A stretch of DNA of 40,008 nucleotides, from contig JAOINI010000009.1 in assembly GCA_028139285.1 (NCBI GenBank), positions 1-40,008 of the forward strand, in the 5' to 3' direction. Both the position numbers and the translations under genes were made by a program. The DNA is from Candidatus Pelagibacter sp. Lineage in GTDB: Bacteria; Pseudomonadota; Alphaproteobacteria; Pelagibacterales; Pelagibacteraceae. The notes under the pieces were generated by a model. It did not search any database, was not told the DNA's origin, and saw only the letters and a program-made list of their open reading frames with translations. This document shows positions 24,162-33,515 of this stretch, piece by piece (the stretch's first letter is position 1; each line of letters starts with the position of its first letter).

Positions 24162-25256
24162 TTATTTAACATAACTTTTTTTATAAAATGGAAGTTCAGA
24201 AATCTTACCCCCATATTTTTTTCCTCTTACTTCAAGCTGAATAGATGTACCTATTTCGGAAAATTCTGATTTAACATATCCCATTGCAACTGGAGCGTTC
24301 ACGCTCGGGCCAAAAGTACCACTTGTAACGAATCCTATTTCATTATTATCTGATGAAAAGATTTTCGTATTTTCTCTAGCTATAACTTTTCCATCTGGTT
24401 TTATACCAACTCTAATTTTTTCACTTCCGTTTGCTAATAAATTTTTTATTTTTTCCCATCCATTAAATCCTCCAACTTCTTTCCTTTTTTTTGCTATGGC
24501 CCATTTTAAATTAGCCTCTACCGGATTTATTTTTTCATTTAAATCATGACCATATAAACATAGACCTGCCTCTAATCTTAATGTATCTCTAGCTCCCAAA
24601 CCTATCGGTTTAACTTCATTTGAAATTAAGTAATCAATGAGCTTTTCAACTTTTGTGTTTGAAATTGAGATTTCAAAACCATCTTCACCTGTATATCCAG
24701 ATCTTGTTACATAAAGATTTTCACCTTCATACTCAAAATTACTTCCTGTCATAAATTTTAAATTAGCTACACCCGGAATTAATTTTTCTAAAATCTCTAC
24801 AGATTTGGGTCCTTGTAACGCTATTAAAGATAAATCGTTGTTTAAAAGATGTTTATGATTTTTTTTTAAAAATTGTGAAATTTGTTTAATATCGTTTTCC
24901 TTACAAGCTGCGTTTAAGATTATACAAAAACCTTTTTTGGTTCTTGTGATAATTAAATCATCAATTATTCCACCTTCGTTATTTAATAAAAAAGAATATT
25001 TTGAATGGTTAACTTTTAAATTTTTTAAATCTGCTGGTATAATTTTTTCTAAAGACTCAATTAATGTTTCATCACCTTCTAAAAAAAATTGTCCCATATG
25101 TGACACATCAAAAAATCCAGCGTGTGTTCTTGTAGAAATATGTTCCTTAACAATACCATCTTTATATTGAATAGGCATTTCATAGCCGGCAAACGGAACA
25201 AACTTTGCTCCTAAATTTTTATGATAATTATATAAAGCTGTTTTTTGTACTTCCAT
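24162..25256 (-). CDS. gcvT: Aminomethyltransferase, T protein
   Basis: Tetrahydrofolate-dependent T protein of glycine cleavage; releases ammonia and yields 5,10-methylene-THF. Conserved segments are FAGYEMPIQY, FFDVSHMGQF, TRSGYTGEDGFEI and LRLEAGLCLYG near the middle. I start at the ATG at 25256: it has a Shine-Dalgarno-like GAGAG five bases upstream and gives the usual N-terminus. An ATG at 25268 lies only four bases after the riboswitch and would add MRVI. The gene is first in the gcvT-H-P operon. Expression should rise with glycine through the tandem riboswitch, whose linker can pair with its ribosome-binding site. Confidence 0.96.
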   Translation of the reverse strand: MEVQKTALYNYHKNLGAKFVPFAGYEMPIQYKDGIVKEHISTRTHAGFFDVSHMGQFFLEGDETLIESLEKIIPADLKNLKVNHSKYSFLLNNEGGIIDDLIITRTKKGFCIILNAACKENDIKQISQFLKKNHKHLLNNDLSLIALQGPKSVEILEKLIPGVANLKFMTGSNFEYEGENLYVTRSGYTGEDGFEISISNTKVEKLIDYLISNEVKPIGLGARDTLRLEAGLCLYGHDLNEKINPVEANLKWAIAKKRKEVGGFNGWEKIKNLLANGSEKIRVGIKPDGKVIARENTKIFSSDNNEIGFVTSGTFGPSVNAPVAMGYVKSEFSEIGTSIQLEVRGKKYGGKISELPFYKKSYVK

Positions 25257-25265
25257 AATAACTCT
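25256..25265 (-). promoter_or_regulatory. gcvT ribosome-binding site, complementary to the riboswitch linker
   Basis: On the minus strand this reads AGAGUUAUUA and covers the Shine-Dalgarno-like GAGAG and the first base of the gcvT AUG. The 10 bases are the exact complement of UAAUAACUCU in the linker between the two glycine aptamers (25333-25342). This supports both the start choice at 25256 and translational control. Confidence 0.6.
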
Positions 25266-25272
25266 CATTTAA

Positions 25273-25435
25273 CCCCATCTGTCTATGTACCTGAGAGATT
25301 TAATCCTTCGGTGAGGCTTTCGCCTGCTTTCCAGAGTTATTACGGTAACGGTCCTTTTGCCTGAGAGTTTCCGGGGTGGTTGCTCCTTCGGCGCCAAAAT
25401 GGTCTCTCCCGTTACGAAGCGGACTCTCCTCTAAA
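25273..25435 (-). ncRNA. Tandem glycine riboswitch
   Basis: Two glycine aptamers in the gcvT leader. On the minus strand, aptamer 1 (about 25335-25415) is closed by a UAACGG/CCGUUA stem and has GCCGAAGGAGCAA, CCCCGGAAACUCUCAGGCAAAAGGACCG in segments. Aptamer 2 (about 25273-25332) has GGAAAGC, CACCGAAGGAUUAAAU and CUCUCAGG, with closing UCUG/CAGA near AGACAGA. These are the conserved core motifs of the class, whose ligand is glycine, and the location before gcvT-gcvH-gcvP is canonical. Glycine riboswitches have been reported in SAR11. There is no terminator hairpin between aptamer and start, so control of translation is favoured. The exact 5' end is not determined. Confidence 0.96.
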
Positions 25436-25462
25436 TATAGTAAAAAGTCAAATGCAAATTAT

Positions 25463-26326
25463 TCAGGTCTTGCTATGTTTTTTATCAAAACTCTTTAATA
25501 TTATTGCTAAAATGATGACTGTTCCTCCGAGAAATACACTAATTGGAGGAATTTCATTAAGGAATAACCAAACCCATAGCGGGCCACATAGTGTCTCCAT
25601 TAACATTAGAAGACCTACTGTCGCTGAAGGCGTTGTCCTAGATCCGATTGTAATACAAATAAATCCCAGCGCTAATTGGGGTACTCCCAATAAGAATCCC
25701 ATAAAAATATCATGTTGAGTAAATTGAAAAGACTCAGATAAAAAATAACCATATATCAAACTAAATATTCCAGAGTAAAACATGGCTGGTACCATATCTA
25801 CCTTAGAATTTTTTCTTATTATCATCACATAAATCGCAAAGTTAATAGGTATTGCTAATGCAACGATGTTTCCAAACAAAGAGCCTGTTGATATTGAGTC
25901 ACCAACCATGATCAGTATTCCACTCATAGCTAAAAAAATTGAGCTAGTTCCAATTATTGAAACTTTTTCTTTTAGATAAAAATATCCAAAAATAGCTAAG
26001 AACATTGTCTGAGTGCTAATTATAAAAACAACATTTGCAACTGTGGTATTAGTCATGGCTATAACGAAAGCTACAAAACTAAAAGACATAATCAGACCAC
26101 CCAAAACTCCAGGATATCCAGAATCTTTTATAATTTTAAAAGTATTTTTTTTGTAAATACTTATTAAAAATATTGAAAGTGCTAATAAAAAAAAGAATGA
26201 TCTTAAAAAAAGTATTTCCCATACAGTTGATTGTTCAAAAGATCTAACAATAAATCCTCCCCAACTTAAACAAAAACCCCCAAATAAAAGTAAAATGTAT
26301 CCAGGAATTTTATACAAAAAATACAT
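25463..26326 (-). CDS. EamA/DMT-family transporter
   Basis: Integral membrane protein of 287 residues with ten predicted helices arranged as two EamA repeats, the second beginning near residue 145. Segments such as GFCLSWGGFIVRS and VGLLMLMETLCGPLWVW are typical of drug/metabolite transporter permeases, which export amino acids or other small metabolites. The substrate cannot be told. It lies 30 nt upstream of the glycine riboswitch on the same strand and follows the MATE gene with no gap. Confidence 0.9.
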   Translation of the reverse strand: MYFLYKIPGYILLLFGGFCLSWGGFIVRSFEQSTVWEILFLRSFFFLLALSIFLISIYKKNTFKIIKDSGYPGVLGGLIMSFSFVAFVIAMTNTTVANVVFIISTQTMFLAIFGYFYLKEKVSIIGTSSIFLAMSGILIMVGDSISTGSLFGNIVALAIPINFAIYVMIIRKNSKVDMVPAMFYSGIFSLIYGYFLSESFQFTQHDIFMGFLLGVPQLALGFICITIGSRTTPSATVGLLMLMETLCGPLWVWLFLNEIPPISVFLGGTVIILAIILKSFDKKHSKT

Positions 26327-27652
26327 TTAAAATTTTTTTAAAATATTTTTAAAATAAAATTGTAAAGTAGCTGCTCTAAATATCATAAACAGTAAAAGAG
26401 AAAACCATATACCATGATTTCCGAGGTATCTAGTAAGTAAAATAGAAACTCCAATGTAACCTAGCACGGAAACAATCATCGCATTTCTTATCTCTTTTGT
26501 TTGAGAGGCACCAATAAATATACCATCTAATTGATAGCAAAAACATGCAACTGGAGGAATTATTATGACCCATAAAATATGTTGAAAAGAAATAAATCTT
26601 AAAATTTCAATGTCGGTGATAATATATATTATTTCTTTAAAAAAGATTAAATAAAATAGAGAAATTATCACTGCAGTAATAAAACTTAATTGTATTGAAT
26701 TTTTTACTACAGTTAAAAAAGATTTTTCATTTCTCCTACCTATTGCAAAACCTACAACGCCCTCAGTTGAGAAAGCGTACGCATCTAAAAAAAATGCTGC
26801 TAGGATTATGAATTGTAGTAAAATTGTATTTACTGCAAGATAATCATCTCCTATTTTAGATCCTAAATAAGTGATCCATAAGAATGAAAAAGTAAGAAAT
26901 AAAGTTCTTATAAAAATATCTAAATTTATATTAAAAAGTTTTATAATTTTTGATTTGATAATTAAATTATCAAACCTAGGTATAACTTTAAATTTTTTTG
27001 TAATGTAATTGTAAGTAAAAATTAAAAAAATTGTTACAGTTAAATAACTTGCTATTAAAGTGCCCAGAGCAACTCCAAGTACGTTTAAATCAAAAGTCAA
27101 AACTAACAAGGAGCTAAAGACAATATTTAATATCGACATTATAATTATTAAAAGACTTGAGATTTTGGTTTTTTGAATTCCTAAATAAAATCCAATTAAG
27201 ATATAAATGACAAGTTCTGCTGGAACAGAAAAAACTCTCACATTTAAATACGTATTAATTAAAACTTCAGTATCATTAGAAGTAGAAAAAAAATGGTTTA
27301 TTGCACTTTTAATCAAAGGGATAAAAATAAGAATAATAAAAGCAACTATTAAAGCAATTACAAAATTTCTGAGTAAAGTTTTAACTATTTCTCTATAATC
27401 GCTCCTTCCATAAGCCTGAGCAACTATACCTACTGTTCCCATCCTTAAAAACCCAAAGCTCCAAATAATCATCGTCATCACAGAAGTGGCAACACTAGTT
27501 GCAGCTAAATATTTAGTTTCACCAAGATTTCCCATTAATCCAGTATCAACCATTCCCACTAGTGGTATAGCTATGTTTGAAAAAAAAACCGGTATGGACA
27601 ACAAAAATATTTGTTTTTTTGAAAATTTTGAAGAGCTTTTTAATAGTTCCAT
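26327..27652 (-). CDS. MATE-family efflux transporter (DinF-like)
   Basis: Membrane transporter of 441 residues with about twelve helices in two halves. The N-terminal repeat has IPLVGMVDTGLMGNLGETKYL and the GIVAQAYGRSDYREI segment, both typical of DinF-type MATE proteins. These export cationic toxins or metabolites in exchange for Na+ or H+. It immediately precedes the EamA gene on the minus strand (25463-26326), with no bases between, and is divergent from terC by 47 nt. The substrate is unknown. Confidence 0.93.
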   Translation of the reverse strand: MELLKSSSKFSKKQIFLLSIPVFFSNIAIPLVGMVDTGLMGNLGETKYLAATSVATSVMTMIIWSFGFLRMGTVGIVAQAYGRSDYREIVKTLLRNFVIALIVAFIILIFIPLIKSAINHFFSTSNDTEVLINTYLNVRVFSVPAELVIYILIGFYLGIQKTKISSLLIIIMSILNIVFSSLLVLTFDLNVLGVALGTLIASYLTVTIFLIFTYNYITKKFKVIPRFDNLIIKSKIIKLFNINLDIFIRTLFLTFSFLWITYLGSKIGDDYLAVNTILLQFIILAAFFLDAYAFSTEGVVGFAIGRRNEKSFLTVVKNSIQLSFITAVIISLFYLIFFKEIIYIITDIEILRFISFQHILWVIIIPPVACFCYQLDGIFIGASQTKEIRNAMIVSVLGYIGVSILLTRYLGNHGIWFSLLLFMIFRAATLQFYFKNILKKF

Positions 27653-27699
27653 TTTATACTTTAATATATTCTAAGAACCTTATATACATTGTATCTCGA

Positions 27700-28317
27700 A
27701 TGTTAGAGCAAGTAATTATCTCAATACAAATTATCCTCATAGACATAGTTATGGCCGCAGATAACGCGATCATAATAGGTTTAATCGCTGCTGGGTTCGC
27801 AACAGAAAACAGAAGAAAGATTATAGCATGGGGTGTCGCTGCAGCTTTTTTATTTAGAATTATTTTCGCTTCTGGAGCTAATTATTTATTTGAATTTGCC
27901 TGGATTAAAATTTTAGGAGGTGTTTTACTTTTATGGGTAATTAATAACTTAAGACAAGACTTTTTTGGTAAAAATAAAATAAAAACGCCGCAGCTAAAAT
28001 CAGGTGAAACTAAAAGTTTTAGTGTTGGAGTTTATCAAGTTTTAATTGCTGATCTTACATTAAGTTTTGATAATACAATTGCAGTGGTAGCAGCTTCTAA
28101 AGGTAATTTTCATTTAATGGTTATAGGTTTATTGTTATCAGTATTTCTAATAGCTACTCTTGCAAGTTATTTTGCTGAGTATATCAAAAAACATATTTGG
28201 CTTGGTTATTTGGGTTTATTTGTAATTTTGATAATTTCAATTCAATTAATTATTGGGGGACTAGTAAACTATGAAGTCCTTTCAATAAACGAAAAGTATA
28301 AGTTTTTATTTTTATAA
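27700..28317 (+). CDS. TerC-family membrane protein (YjbE type)
   Basis: Membrane protein of 205 residues with the twin TerC signatures: MAADNAIIIGLIAAG near residue 17 and DLTLSFDNTIAVVAAS in the second half. Aspartates in these helices are thought to bind metal; several YjbE/TerC proteins export manganese or bind metals. The ATG at 27700 starts just before the first membrane helix; an upstream in-frame ATG at 27577 would run into the divergent MATE gene and is rejected. Its last base overlaps the start of the flavoprotein gene. Confidence 0.9.
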   Translation: MLEQVIISIQIILIDIVMAADNAIIIGLIAAGFATENRRKIIAWGVAAAFLFRIIFASGANYLFEFAWIKILGGVLLLWVINNLRQDFFGKNKIKTPQLKSGETKSFSVGVYQVLIADLTLSFDNTIAVVAASKGNFHLMVIGLLLSVFLIATLASYFAEYIKKHIWLGYLGLFVILIISIQLIIGGLVNYEVLSINEKYKFLFL

Positions 28318-29285
28318 TGATAGACTTTTGTATTATAGGGTCAGGTATTTCTGGCTCTACAATAGCCAACTTTCTCTCAAAAAAATACTCTGTGCAAATA
28401 CTTGATAAGGCAAGAGGGCCAGGTGGAAGAGCCTCAAACAAAAGATTTAAAGATAATTTAAGTTTTGATCATGGTGTTCAATATATTTCCCCAAAAACTC
28501 AAAAATTTAAAAATTTTGTAAATCAACTGAGTAAAAAAAAAATTTTAAAAATTTGGGATGGAGATCATTTAGATTTTACCTTCGAAAAAAAGGAATATAA
28601 TCAAAAGTTCATAGGAAGAATTGGCAATAATGCAATTTCTAAATATTATTTAAAAGGTATTAATCAAAAATATCAATCTCAAGTAAAAAATATTTTCTAT
28701 AATAATTTTTTTTGGGAAATTACATTAACAACTAATGAAGTAATTAAGTCAAAATCAATTATTTTTACATGCCCTTTTCCTCAACTAAAAATTTTAGCTA
28801 AAAAATATTTAAATAAAAAAATTTTAAATCTCAAGATAGATATGGAGCCAAACATAACAACTATGATTGCTATTAAAAATCAAAAAGATATTCCAATTAG
28901 TAGCATTAAATTTAATGATGATATTTTAGCATGGGTTGCATATGAGAATAGTAAAAAAAGGTTTAAATCATCAGTTAGTCTATGGACAATACAATCAACA
29001 GTAAAATGGGCAAAAAAGAAGATAAATATTTATAAAAAAAATAATAAAGTTGAAAACTTATTAGTATCTAAATTCATTGACTTTACAGGAATAAAAAAAG
29101 ATAAAATAATATTTAAGAAAACTCATGGCTGGAAATACTCTTATAATTCAAAAGGTTCGCCTTTTAAAAGTTATTGGGATAAAAAAACAAGAATTGGAGT
29201 ATGTGCAGATTGGTTTATTGGATCTAAAGTAGAAAGTGCTTGGTTAAGTGCCAATGATCTGGCAAAGAAAATTTTGCGTTTTTAA
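28317..29285 (+). CDS. Renalase-like FAD-dependent oxidoreductase
   Basis: Flavoprotein of 322 residues (COG3380 type). N-terminal FAD motif IIGSGISGSTIANFL is followed by DKARGPGGRASN and FDHGVQYIS, a combination typical of renalase-like and related amine oxidase-fold enzymes. A CADWFIGSKVESAWLS segment near the end completes the FAD site. Renalases oxidise wrongly reduced NAD(P)H isomers, but bacterial homologues are diverse. It shares one base with terC and is convergent with acnA, 4 nt apart. Its lysine content and AT bias match its neighbours. Confidence 0.85.
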   Translation: MIDFCIIGSGISGSTIANFLSKKYSVQILDKARGPGGRASNKRFKDNLSFDHGVQYISPKTQKFKNFVNQLSKKKILKIWDGDHLDFTFEKKEYNQKFIGRIGNNAISKYYLKGINQKYQSQVKNIFYNNFFWEITLTTNEVIKSKSIIFTCPFPQLKILAKKYLNKKILNLKIDMEPNITTMIAIKNQKDIPISSIKFNDDILAWVAYENSKKRFKSSVSLWTIQSTVKWAKKKINIYKKNNKVENLLVSKFIDFTGIKKDKIIFKKTHGWKYSYNSKGSPFKSYWDKKTRIGVCADWFIGSKVESAWLSANDLAKKILRF

Positions 29286-29289
29286 TGCT

Positions 29290-31962
29290 TTAATTAAGCA
29301 TGTTTCTTAAAACATACTGAAGTATTCCACCATTTTTATAGTATTCAACTTCATTAGCTGTATCGATTCTGCATAGAACTTGAATTTTTTTACTTGTTCC
29401 ATCTTTATATTTTATCTCACATGTCACTTCTTCTCTAGGCTTTACTCCGTCTTTTATGTCAATCACTGTTATAAGTTCAGCGCCTGTTATATTTAATTTT
29501 TTTCTATCGAAGCCATCTTTAAATTGTAGAGGCAAAACACCCATACCAACTAAGTTTGATCTATGTATTCTCTCAAAACTTTCCGCTAAAACAGCTTTTA
29601 TTCCAATTAATTTTGTACCTTTTGCTGCCCAATCTCTTGAAGAGCCAGTTCCATATTCTTTACCAGCTATTACAACTAAATCATCATTTCTCTTTTTATA
29701 TTCCATCGCAGCTTCATAAACGCTCATGGGTTTACCCTCTGGATATAATATTGTGAACCCGCCTTCTGTGCCTGGAGCCATTTCGTTTCTAATTTTAACA
29801 TTGCCAAAAGTTCCTCTCATCATAACCTCGTGATTTCCTCTTCTAGCACCATAGGAATTAAAATCTTTTTGCTGAATTTGATATTTTTCAAAATAATCTC
29901 CTGTAGGGCTCTCCTTTTTTATACTTCCAGCCGGCGATATGTGGTCTGTTGTGACCGTATCTCCTAGAACTAATAAAATTCGAGCATCATTTATTGGTTT
30001 AAATCCCTCAGGTTTATCAGGAAGATCATCGAAGAATGGTGGTCTTTTCACATAAGTTGAATTTTCTTGCCAATTATAAATATCACTATCTACAGTGTTT
30101 ATTTCTCTCCATTCCTTAGGGCCTTCTGAGACATTAGAATACCTTTTTTTAAACATTTCAGAATCTAAGGAAGTTAACATAATTTCTTCAATCTCTTTAT
30201 TGCTTGGCCAAATGTCTTTAAGAAAAACATCTTTTCCATTTTTATCTTTTCCTAGAGATGATTTATATAAATCAAAATTCATAGTTCCTGCAATCGCATA
30301 TGCAACTACTAACGGAGGTGAAGCTAAATAATTTGCTTTAACATCTGGACTTATTCTACCCTCAAAATTTCTATTACCAGATAAAACTGAAACTGCGTAT
30401 AAATCGTTTTGATTTATTGCATCAGAAATATCTTTATTTAATGGACCAGAATTTCCAATACAAGTAGTGCACCCGTATCCAACTAAGTTAAATCCTAATT
30501 CATCTAGATATTTGTTTAAACCAGCTTTCTCTAAATAATCTGTTACAACTTGTGAGCCTGGTGCTAGGGAAGTTTTGACCCAAGGTTTTACTTTTAATCC
30601 TTTCTCATAAGCTTTCTTTGCTAAAAGTCCTGCACCTATTAGAACACTTGGGTTTGATGTGTTAGTGCATGATGTTATTGCAGCAATTACGATATCACCA
30701 TCTGTAATTTCAAAATCAACTCCTTTAACTTTAGCTGTTACTTGTTTATCTCTTTTTGTATTTTCCTTATAAACCTTAGCGAAATCAGTTGCAGAGTTTG
30801 TTAATAGAACTTTGTCTTGAGGTCTTTTAGGTCCTGATATGCTTGTGACTACTGTGCTTACATCTAATTTAACAACGTCAGTGAACGAAATGTCGTTATT
30901 TGCCCACAATCCTTGCTCTTTACAATAATTCTCAACTAAAGAAATAGTTTGATCATCTCTACCCGATAATTTTAAATATTTTAAAGTTTCATTATCTACA
31001 GGGAAAAATCCACAAGTTGCTCCATATTCAGGAGCCATATTAGCTATTGTTGCTCTATCTGCTAATGTAAGATTTTTTAATCCTTCCCCATAAAACTCTA
31101 CAAATTTTCCAACCACACCTTTTTTTCTCAAAATTTCAACAATAGTAAGTACTAAGTCTGTTGCAGTTGTACCTTCTTTTAATTTTCCTTTAAGCTCCAC
31201 ACCAATCACTTCAGGTATTAGCATTGATATTGGCTGACCCAACATTGCGGCTTCAGCTTCAATACCACCAACTCCCCATCCCAAAACTGATAATCCGTTT
31301 ACCATTGTAGTATGACTGTCAGTTCCTACTAATGTATCTGGATAAGCATATAAAACGCCATCACTTTTAGATGACCACACCACTTTGGATAAATATTCTA
31401 AGTTAACCTGGTGACATATTCCTGTACCGGGAGGTACTACCCTAAAGTTATCGAAAGCTTTTTGTCCCCATTTTAAAAATGAATATCTTTCCCCATTTCT
31501 AGAAAATTCTTTTTCAACATTTCTTGCAAATGATTTCCCAGATGCATATTCATCTACCATCACTGAGTGGTCTATTACTAAATCTACTGTAGAAAGAGGA
31601 TTAATCTTTTCAGGATCTTTATTTTTATTTTTTACAGCATCTCTCATAGCAGCTAAATCAGCGACTGCAGGTATCCCGGTATAATCTTGCATCAAGACTC
31701 TTGCTGGCCTATATGCGATTTCGGTATTTGATTTTTTCTTCTTTAACCAGTCTTTAATTGCTAAAATTTGGTTTTCGTCAACTGAAACTCCATCTTCATG
31801 TCTCAATAGATTCTCAAGTAAGACTTTTAAAGATATTGGTAGTTTAGAAATCCCCTCTAATCCGTTACTTTCTGCTTTTTTTAAACTAAAAATTTTAAAC
31901 TCTTTGCCAGATGATGAGATGCTATCTAATGATTTAAATGTGTTTTTACTATTAAATTTCAT
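29290..31962 (-). CDS. acnA: Aconitate hydratase A
   Basis: TCA-cycle aconitase, interconverting citrate and isocitrate; 890 residues, AcnA/IRP type. The [4Fe-4S] ligands are visible as Cys432 in ITSCTNTSNP and Cys498 and Cys501 in GCTTCIGNSGP. The N-terminal DHSVMVDEYA and VGTDSHTTMVNGLSVLGWG segments are conserved, as is the swivel-domain GKEYGTGSSRDWAAKGT near the C-terminus. It is on the minus strand 3 nt after a LysE gene; the two may be cotranscribed. The exposed cluster is oxidant-sensitive, in contrast to the cluster-free photolyase nearby. Confidence 0.98.
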   Translation of the reverse strand: MKFNSKNTFKSLDSISSSGKEFKIFSLKKAESNGLEGISKLPISLKVLLENLLRHEDGVSVDENQILAIKDWLKKKKSNTEIAYRPARVLMQDYTGIPAVADLAAMRDAVKNKNKDPEKINPLSTVDLVIDHSVMVDEYASGKSFARNVEKEFSRNGERYSFLKWGQKAFDNFRVVPPGTGICHQVNLEYLSKVVWSSKSDGVLYAYPDTLVGTDSHTTMVNGLSVLGWGVGGIEAEAAMLGQPISMLIPEVIGVELKGKLKEGTTATDLVLTIVEILRKKGVVGKFVEFYGEGLKNLTLADRATIANMAPEYGATCGFFPVDNETLKYLKLSGRDDQTISLVENYCKEQGLWANNDISFTDVVKLDVSTVVTSISGPKRPQDKVLLTNSATDFAKVYKENTKRDKQVTAKVKGVDFEITDGDIVIAAITSCTNTSNPSVLIGAGLLAKKAYEKGLKVKPWVKTSLAPGSQVVTDYLEKAGLNKYLDELGFNLVGYGCTTCIGNSGPLNKDISDAINQNDLYAVSVLSGNRNFEGRISPDVKANYLASPPLVVAYAIAGTMNFDLYKSSLGKDKNGKDVFLKDIWPSNKEIEEIMLTSLDSEMFKKRYSNVSEGPKEWREINTVDSDIYNWQENSTYVKRPPFFDDLPDKPEGFKPINDARILLVLGDTVTTDHISPAGSIKKESPTGDYFEKYQIQQKDFNSYGARRGNHEVMMRGTFGNVKIRNEMAPGTEGGFTILYPEGKPMSVYEAAMEYKKRNDDLVVIAGKEYGTGSSRDWAAKGTKLIGIKAVLAESFERIHRSNLVGMGVLPLQFKDGFDRKKLNITGAELITVIDIKDGVKPREEVTCEIKYKDGTSKKIQVLCRIDTANEVEYYKNGGILQYVLRNMLN

Positions 31963-31965
31963 TGG

Positions 31966-32553
31966 CTATACATAGAACAAAATTACACAAACGATAAGTA
32001 AAAAAGACATTGTATAATTAAAATTCTTTATAAATTTATCACTTGTGGCGAATTTTCTCATATATTTTCCCATTAAACACCAGGTTGTTTGGCTTCCAAC
32101 AGCCATCAAAAACCATACAAATGTTAAAACAATTGAGTCTCTTAAATAGTTATTTTGTGTATCAATAAATAAAGAAATTGAGGTCAGTCCAACTATAATA
32201 CTTTTGGGATTTACGAATTGAAACCAAAAAGTATTTAAAAAAGTTACTGGTTTTGGATCAATTTTTTTATCTTTTGTTTGTCCTGCAAAAGATAATTTGT
32301 ATGCCATATATAATAAGTAGATTGATCCTAATATTTTTATTGTAGTTTGAATAAATGCATACTTTTGAAAAATAGCTCCAGATGTAAGTTGCAAAAGAAT
32401 AATTAAAAGCGTCCATCCGATAATTACTCCAAGCATAGTGGGAATGGCTTTTCTAAAACCAAAATTAAAAGCTGTATAAGATGTCATAATATTATTTGGA
32501 CCAGGGGAAAACGCGGTTGCAATACCGAATAATATTAATGGAAAAAGTTGCAT
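31966..32553 (-). CDS. LysE/RhtB-family exporter
   Basis: Membrane protein of 195 residues with six predicted helices. The family signature is at the N-terminus: GIATAFSPGPNNIMTS, followed by GFRKAIPTMLGVIIGW. Members export amino acids or related compounds. A second conserved segment, FQFVNPKSIIVG, is at about 110-121. It is 3 nt upstream of acnA and 6 nt downstream of the cytochrome c' gene on the minus strand. The substrate is not determinable. Confidence 0.92.
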   Translation of the reverse strand: MQLFPLILFGIATAFSPGPNNIMTSYTAFNFGFRKAIPTMLGVIIGWTLLIILLQLTSGAIFQKYAFIQTTIKILGSIYLLYMAYKLSFAGQTKDKKIDPKPVTFLNTFWFQFVNPKSIIVGLTSISLFIDTQNNYLRDSIVLTFVWFLMAVGSQTTWCLMGKYMRKFATSDKFIKNFNYTMSFLLIVCVILFYV

Positions 32554-32559
32554 TTTAAT

Positions 32560-33009
32560 TTAATGAGGCGCTCTAAACTTACTATGACAAGCCGAACAAT
32601 TGCTCCACATTAATTCTTTCTGCGCTGCTCTTAGATCTTCAGCAGTCTCAATAGCTTTGGCAAGTTTTATCATATCATCTGATGCTTTTTTCATTAAAGC
32701 ATTGAATTCATCTTTATTTTCCCAAATGCTCGGTAGTGCCCCTGTTTTAAACCCCTCTTTTGTATTTTCAGGAAAATAATCTAGTAATTTTATATAATTA
32801 TCTGAAATTTTTTTCATTAAAGGTTTAGCCTCCTCGATTCTTTTAGATTTCAATAATATGGATATTTTTTTAGCGTTTTGATAGTTTTCGCTAAACATTG
32901 CTTTTCTACCTTTAATAATTTCTTCCACAGTCTGAGCATTAGCAGAAAAAGAAAAGCTTAAAGAAAAAATAATAATAAGTGTTTTTATTATTTTTATCTT
33001 TCGTATCAT
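32560..33009 (-). CDS. Cytochrome c'-type (c-556) protein
   Basis: Periplasmic haem protein of 149 residues. Residues 1-25 are a signal peptide ending ANA. The haem-binding motif CSACH (Cys138, Cys141, His142) is close to the C-terminus, as usual in four-helix cytochrome c'/c-556. The sixth-ligand methionine of c-556 types may be Met34. It lies 5 nt after the DUF411 gene on the same strand and near a divergent cytochrome b561, so the three may form a small redox set. Electron partner unknown. Confidence 0.92.
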   Translation of the reverse strand: MIRKIKIIKTLIIIFSLSFSFSANAQTVEEIIKGRKAMFSENYQNAKKISILLKSKRIEEAKPLMKKISDNYIKLLDYFPENTKEGFKTGALPSIWENKDEFNALMKKASDDMIKLAKAIETAEDLRAAQKELMWSNCSACHSKFRAPH

Positions 33010-33014
33010 AAAAT

Positions 33015-33497
33015 TTATATTGTCATGAATACTGAAGATTTCCCATCTTTAAGTTGATAAATAACATAGGGCTCATCTTTATCACCTGGCATTCCTGGTG
33101 TGCCAATAGGCATTCCAGGTAAAGCTATACCATCAATATCTGGTTGCTCTTTTAATAATTTATTTACTGCCTCAAACGGGACATGTCCTTCAATAAAGTA
33201 TTTGCCCATAATAGTAGTATGACAAGACTGCATTTCTAATGGAATATTATATTTTTGTTTTATTGTATGAAGGCTTCTCATATCTGTTTGTTTTACTTGA
33301 AATTTTTCTTCTTCTAAAAATAAAACATACCCATAACAACATCCGCATGAGGGTGTCTTAAAAACTTCAACAATTTGTTTATTATTAATATTTGCTAAAG
33401 CGTCTTTTTTATCTGTGACAAAATTAAAGATATAAAAAACAGAGAATAATACTACTGTAAAAATACCAAATTTAGATATGGTGTTTTTAAATGACAT
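33015..33497 (-). CDS. DUF411 protein, probably copper-related
   Basis: Protein of 160 residues with an N-terminal membrane anchor or signal sequence (about 9-27) and a DUF411 domain: VFKTPSCGCCYGYVLFL with three cysteines, MQSCHTTIMGKYFIEGHVP and GIALPGMPIGTPGMPG. The cysteine-histidine-methionine richness fits metal binding, and DUF411 members are found with copper resistance genes. It should act on the periplasmic side. Located 5 nt upstream of the cytochrome c' gene and divergent, by 18 nt, from cytochrome b561. Confidence 0.9.
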   Translation of the reverse strand: MSFKNTISKFGIFTVVLFSVFYIFNFVTDKKDALANINNKQIVEVFKTPSCGCCYGYVLFLEEEKFQVKQTDMRSLHTIKQKYNIPLEMQSCHTTIMGKYFIEGHVPFEAVNKLLKEQPDIDGIALPGMPIGTPGMPGDKDEPYVIYQLKDGKSSVFMTI

Positions 33498-33515
33498 GTC
33501 TAATTATAATTAATT

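Noticed and set aside
25257..25268. gcvT start at 25268
   Set aside because: It is 4 nt from the riboswitch with no room for a ribosome-binding site; ATG 25256 has GAGAG upstream.
27577..27699. N-terminal extension of the TerC gene
   Set aside because: It would overlap the divergent MATE start and adds no conserved sequence; ATG 27700 fits the first membrane helix.
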